Translations under genes and position numbers: made by a program
Source of the DNA: Sipunculus nudus
Lineage: Eukaryota; Annelida; Sipuncula; Golfingiida; Sipunculidae
Reading direction: 5' to 3'
Assembly (NCBI GenBank): GCA_026874595.1
Contig: CM049316.1
Coordinates: 68,410,676-68,474,675 of the forward strand
Length of the DNA stretch: 64,000 bases
The notes under the pieces: model-generated
Databases searched by the model: none
Told to the model about the DNA's origin: nothing
Seen by the model: only the letters and a program-made list of their open reading frames with translations
Shown here: positions 59,963 through 64,000 of the stretch, piece after piece
Numbering within the stretch: position 1 is the first letter of the stretch
Layout: every line of letters begins with the position of its first letter

Positions 59963-62730
59963 TAAAATATTATTTATTATTTAAATAATAAATAAATAAT
60001 ATAAATAATATTTTAGCTGAAGAAAAGTATTTTTTTCATAACCTATACTCCTCTCAAGTTAATGATACTGTAAATCTCGAAACCAATTGTTTTTTAAATA
60101 ATAAAACTATTCCTAGATTAACAAATGAAGATCAGGAGTACCGTGAAGGCAATTTAACAGTTGAGGAATGTTTTAAAGTATTGAAAACATTTAAAAAGGA
60201 CAAATCACCAGGGAACGATGGATTAACAGCAGAGTTCTATAAAACCTTTTGGAATAAAATAGGATCTACAATTGTGCATAGTTTTAATTTTTCACTTGAC
60301 CAGGGTAGCCTGACTCCATCACAGCGGCAGGCTGTAATTACATTAATTGAGAAGAAAGATAAAGATAGAACAAAATTAAAGAATTGGCGTCCAATTTCGT
60401 TATTAAACACTGATTATAAAATAATGACTAAAGCCTTATCATTTAGAGTGAAACATGTTTTGTCAAAAATCATACATCGAAACCAATTTGGGTATGTAAA
60501 AAATACGTCTATGACAGAGGCAATTAGAACCATATTAGATTCTTAATTTTATATAGATAAATGTAAATTAAATGGTTTATTGGCAACAATCGATTTTGAA
60601 AAAGCGTTCGATACAGTGGAATGGCAGTTTATTTTTGCAGCGTTAAAAAGATTTAATTTTGGTGAATCATTTATTAAATGGGTTAAAGTATTGTATAAAG
60701 ATGTGGAAGCTTGCATCATGAATAATGGACATTCTTCAGGATATTTTAAAATAGGAAGAGGAGTTAGACAAGGAGACCCCTTATCACCTTATTTATTTAT
60801 TATCTGTTTAGAAATAATTGCAGTTAATATTAGGAATAATCAAGACATTCAAAACTGTTCTAGATTTGTTCAGAGAGTTTACTAAATGTTCAGGTTTACA
60901 CATTAATAATGCTAAAACTGAAGCAATGTGGTTAGGAAAAATCAAAGATGGCAGAAGTAAACCTTTAGGGTTAGTGTGGTCAAAATGTGTGAAAGTGCTA
61001 GGCACATATATATCATAAAATACAGAAATGAGTAATACATTAAATTTTGAAAATAAAATTAATAGCATATATGATATAACAAACATGTGGAAACAAAGAA
61101 ATTTTAACATTGCAAGGGCGAATTTTAATAGTTAAAACACTATGTTTTTCTAAACTCTCTCATCTCCTGCCTAATTTCAATATGCCGGAAACTTATAAAA
61201 AGAGATTAAATAATATATTATGGTGTTTTATATGGAAGGGACAGAAAAAGGGAAGAGTTAAAAGAGATCTGCTGATAAAACCATTTGAAAATGGGGGGCT
61301 GAATATGTTAAGTATTGATTGCTATATAAAAGCGCAACAGGTAATGTGGATTAAAAGATATTTAGATAAAACCAAAAAAGATTGGAAATTGTTTATAGAC
61401 TCATTTTGTGATATATATGGGAACACAAAGTTACTGTTAGAGTGTAATTATACCAAAAACTGTCTAAAAGGTTCAATGCCAGATGTATACATAGATATGT
61501 TTATTGCATGGAAGCAAGTTCGTATTCCAGAGTTATCTTATTGCATATGAATAATAGGAATATTAAAATAAAAGGCAAACCGTTCTTCTGTAAGTCACTT
61601 TATCATTCAGGTTTAATATATGTAAAACACTTATTTGGTGTGAATGGGAATCCAGTCAGTTTTAAAGAGTGCGAAGAAAAAGGAGCAAAACAAAGAGATT
61701 ATTTGGTTTATAGGTCAATAATTAAACAAAGTAAAATATTTAATCACTGGAGAAATAATGGACAGTCGATCTTACAAAATATATTTAATTGCAAAACAAG
61801 ACAAGGGCCAGTTGCAGTTGAAAATGTTATTTCAAAGCAGGTATATGATTATTTTATTAGTCTTGTTAAAACGCAGGATTCCAGTACAAGGCAAAAGTTA
61901 AGTACTAAATATAATGTAACAGATGAAGAGTGGGGTCTTTTATATACCAATAGCCTAACATTATGTAAAGAAAAGAAAGTGAATGAGTTTCAGTTTAAAA
62001 TACTCCATAATTATTTATATCTTAAAGAGAGATTATATAAGTTTGGTTTTACTGAAGACCCATATTGTAGTTTTTGCCATACAGAGGTAGAAAAGTATGA
62101 GCATTTCTTTTGTAATTGTTCTACTGTTAAACGGTTTTGGCAAGATATAAGCATTTTTTATGGTTTACCAATTAGTTTACTTACAGAAAGGAATATTATT
62201 TTAGGAATATCTGAAAAGAATATGAGAATGGAAAATAGAATTCTTATACATGCAAAAGCTTTTATATATATAACTAACGATTCTGTTTAGATAAACCTTG
62301 AAAACTTTAAAAAATACATGGATTATCAAAGGAAGATTGAATGTACAGATAGGCCTGCAGAAAAAAACAAAAAAATGGAAACTTTTGTGGCAAAATATCA
62401 CAAGGACAATGGAAACTTGATCCATTACTACACAATAGATAATTTATATGACACAATATATTTGACATATAAAGGAAAACAATAATATTGAGCTTGTTTA
62501 ATTTAACATTACAAGTATTTCAAAATAATATATAGATGGAAAAGGTGATAAATTGTTAGTCATACTGTACTTTGAACAAACAGGTTAATTTGTATGTATA
62601 TATGTATTTTGTATTTAGTACCCTTTTTTTGTATGTTCTTTTTGTATGTTGTTTTTGTTACTGTTTTGGTGTACTGTCTTGTAATCATCGGTGTTATTAC
62701 TGTCTGTATTTTTTGGGGGAAATAAAAAAA
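59963..62730 (+). mobile_element. L1/Tx1-like LINE, 5'-truncated, with 16-bp target duplication
   Basis: AACTATGTGTGTAAAC occurs at 59947-59962 and again at 62731-62746, a perfect target duplication around the element and its A-rich tail (GGGGAAATAAAAAAA). Coding remains in order: KDKSPGNDGLTAEFYKTFW (60198 on), NWRPISLLNTDYKIM, TIDFEKAFDTVEW (60583 on), GRGVRQGDPLSPYLF, then a jump that removes the catalytic YADD region. After that come NAKTEAMWLGK, FIWKGQKKGRVKRDLL, and the long 3' frame to 62290 with CSFCHTEVEKYEHFFCNC. The endonuclease end is missing. It is inactive but relatively young, judging by the intact duplication. Confidence 0.92.
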
Positions 62731-62746
62731 AACTATGTGTGTAAAC

Positions 62747-64000
62747 ATACACACATCCTCTAATATATAATATATACATAACACATGTACATAAAATATG
62801 ATGTGTGTATAAATAAAATGTTTGAAATATATGTTACATTATAAAAAATCATAAATATGATTTTCATACAGATGTTTCAAAGGTTCATTTACTTTATCAC
62901 CAAGTAATAGCTTGCTGGATGCTTTCAAGAGGACTTGTGTCATTTTTCCTTTAGCTTAACTGACTTTTAAATCGAGAGAATGTAACCAGAGGACTGTTAC
63001 TTAGTTCTTTTGTTGCATGTTCAAGTAGGGATTATAACCAGATGATTTTTTTGATAATTTATTGAACATTAATACAGTGTATCATGTTTAGATGCTAGCA
63101 TGAGAACTTAGGTAAGAGAGCACACGTTTCTCGTTTCATAGTACAGTTTTAATTCTCTGTCTAGACGATCTCCATACTAACGTTGTTTATTGTAGACGTC
63201 ACAGGCCGAACCCCTGCTTAGTTTGCTTTTCTCAGGGCTTTATCGCTTTAATATTTATTTTTTAGTTACAGTCGGCATAATAGAATGTGATGGTTGACCA
63301 GGAGACGGTCGGGACTTGTGACGTAATCCAGCACATATAAGCCAGGGTTGAGAAGAAATTGCTTGATCAGCGCCAGTTCAGTGTAGCCTGACGATTGTCT
63401 GCAGTCAATAGTCAGGTCTGCGTTCATCAGGGTCTGGACAGCTGAGAGCTGATGTCTGTAAGCGTATATCGCAGTTACCGACGGACTGGTAATCCGGCGA
63501 TTTTGCATCTGTTATGACCGCTTCCAGTAACAGGCCAAGGAGATTTATTAAGCGCGAAACATCAGAGCTTCTAAAAATCGTTGTGTGGAGACATATTCAG
63601 TTACTGAGTGCTTGATGATTCCAGGAGACATCAGCTGTGACAGACATTGATTCTAAATTCAGACAGAATAGGCTGTGCGCCTATCAATCGGCGCTGCGTG
63701 AATCGATAGTGCTGTATACACAGTGAGAGCGAACCCGTGCTCCCGCGAGGAATTGTTAGTGATTGGACCCTGTGATGTGATGTAAACGGCTTGACATTCC
63801 AATGTCACGTGTACGTGATGGCCATGTGATCAGCAACTGTGTACACAAAGATGTACACACTGTGTAGTTTGAATAACGACTCTAGTGCTTTTGTGTTTCT
63901 TATCGTACACTTGTGATCATCAGTGTTTATATGTATGGAGCGCATCGCCAGAAAAATCTAAGTGTATATTTTGTATATATTGATTTGTTTTGTTAACTCA
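62747..64000. other. Intergenic; GC-richer end, no gene recognised
   Basis: From about 63170 the sequence becomes less AT-rich with more CpG (for example 63700-63760), as at a promoter or 5' untranslated exon of a gene beyond the window. No start codon or exon can be supported. The 80-codon reverse frame 63266-63508 has no family resemblance. Confidence 0.4.

Noticed and set aside
63266-63508. 80-codon reverse frame in the GC-richer end
   Set aside because: No domain and no splice context; the region is more likely a promoter or untranslated exon of a gene outside the window.

Overview
This window is animal nuclear DNA. It is AT-rich, its genes are split into short exons with GT..AG introns, and it is packed with non-LTR retrotransposons, DNA transposons, microsatellites and minisatellites. 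The protein families, the CTGTCCGTC/AAGGTCA-type dispersed repeats and the LINE types suggest a lophotrochozoan, most likely a mollusc; that assignment is inference. No prokaryotic operon, CRISPR array, rRNA gene or convincing tRNA gene is present. Most open frames are chance frames or transposon debris. The real genes were found from splice signals, reading-frame phase and domain recognition.

0-15 kb: exons of an NBR1-like gene on the + strand. They encode a ZZ zinc finger split over two exons, a short helical linker, and the NBR1-type (FW) Ig-like domain. A tandem partial duplication has copied the ZZ/linker part. Copy A is at about 1-6424 and copy B at about 6425-11440, and the junction fuses linker-A directly onto ZZ-B in one chimeric exon. 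A 38-bp minisatellite (about 9.7-10.66 kb, remnants at 5.5-5.7 kb) is made of copies of the ZZ exon's own 3' splice site plus its first 21-24 coding bases. Copy A is interrupted by about 3.9 kb of transposon sequence.

15-35 kb: a large gene-poor stretch. It holds a 44-bp tandem array with a perfect 266-bp duplication, CR1/L2-like and L1/Tx1-like LINEs on the - strand, and several families of dispersed and tandem repeats.

35-48 kb: on the + strand, a CARD exon, two exons forming a CYLD-type CAP-Gly domain, a beta-grasp (PB1/ubiquitin-like) exon, a 38-nt exon and a stop-bearing last exon. Every splice phase agrees, and the phase also agrees with the last NBR1-like exon at 15.1 kb. One gene encoding ZZ-linker-FW-CARD-CAP-Gly-beta-grasp is therefore possible, though the link across the 20-kb gap is unproven. 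A 1.64-kb hAT element with a perfect 8-bp target duplication lies in the 8-kb intron.

52-55 kb: a tandem paralogue of the CAP-Gly/beta-grasp part. It is complete in six phase-consistent exons (261 codons plus stop) and begins with its own short ATG exon instead of a CARD.

55-64 kb: a pogo/Tigger-type element (TA target duplication), a roughly 250-270-bp tandem repeat with GGCGCC palindromes, and a 5'-truncated L1/Tx1-like LINE with a perfect 16-bp target duplication. The last ~1 kb is GC-richer with no recognised gene.

The functional theme (inference): NBR1 is a selective-autophagy cargo receptor, CYLD CAP-Gly domains bind NF-kB signalling partners, and CARDs assemble innate-immune signalling complexes. 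The locus looks like a lineage-specific set of immune or ubiquitin-signalling adaptors built by exon shuffling and tandem duplication.
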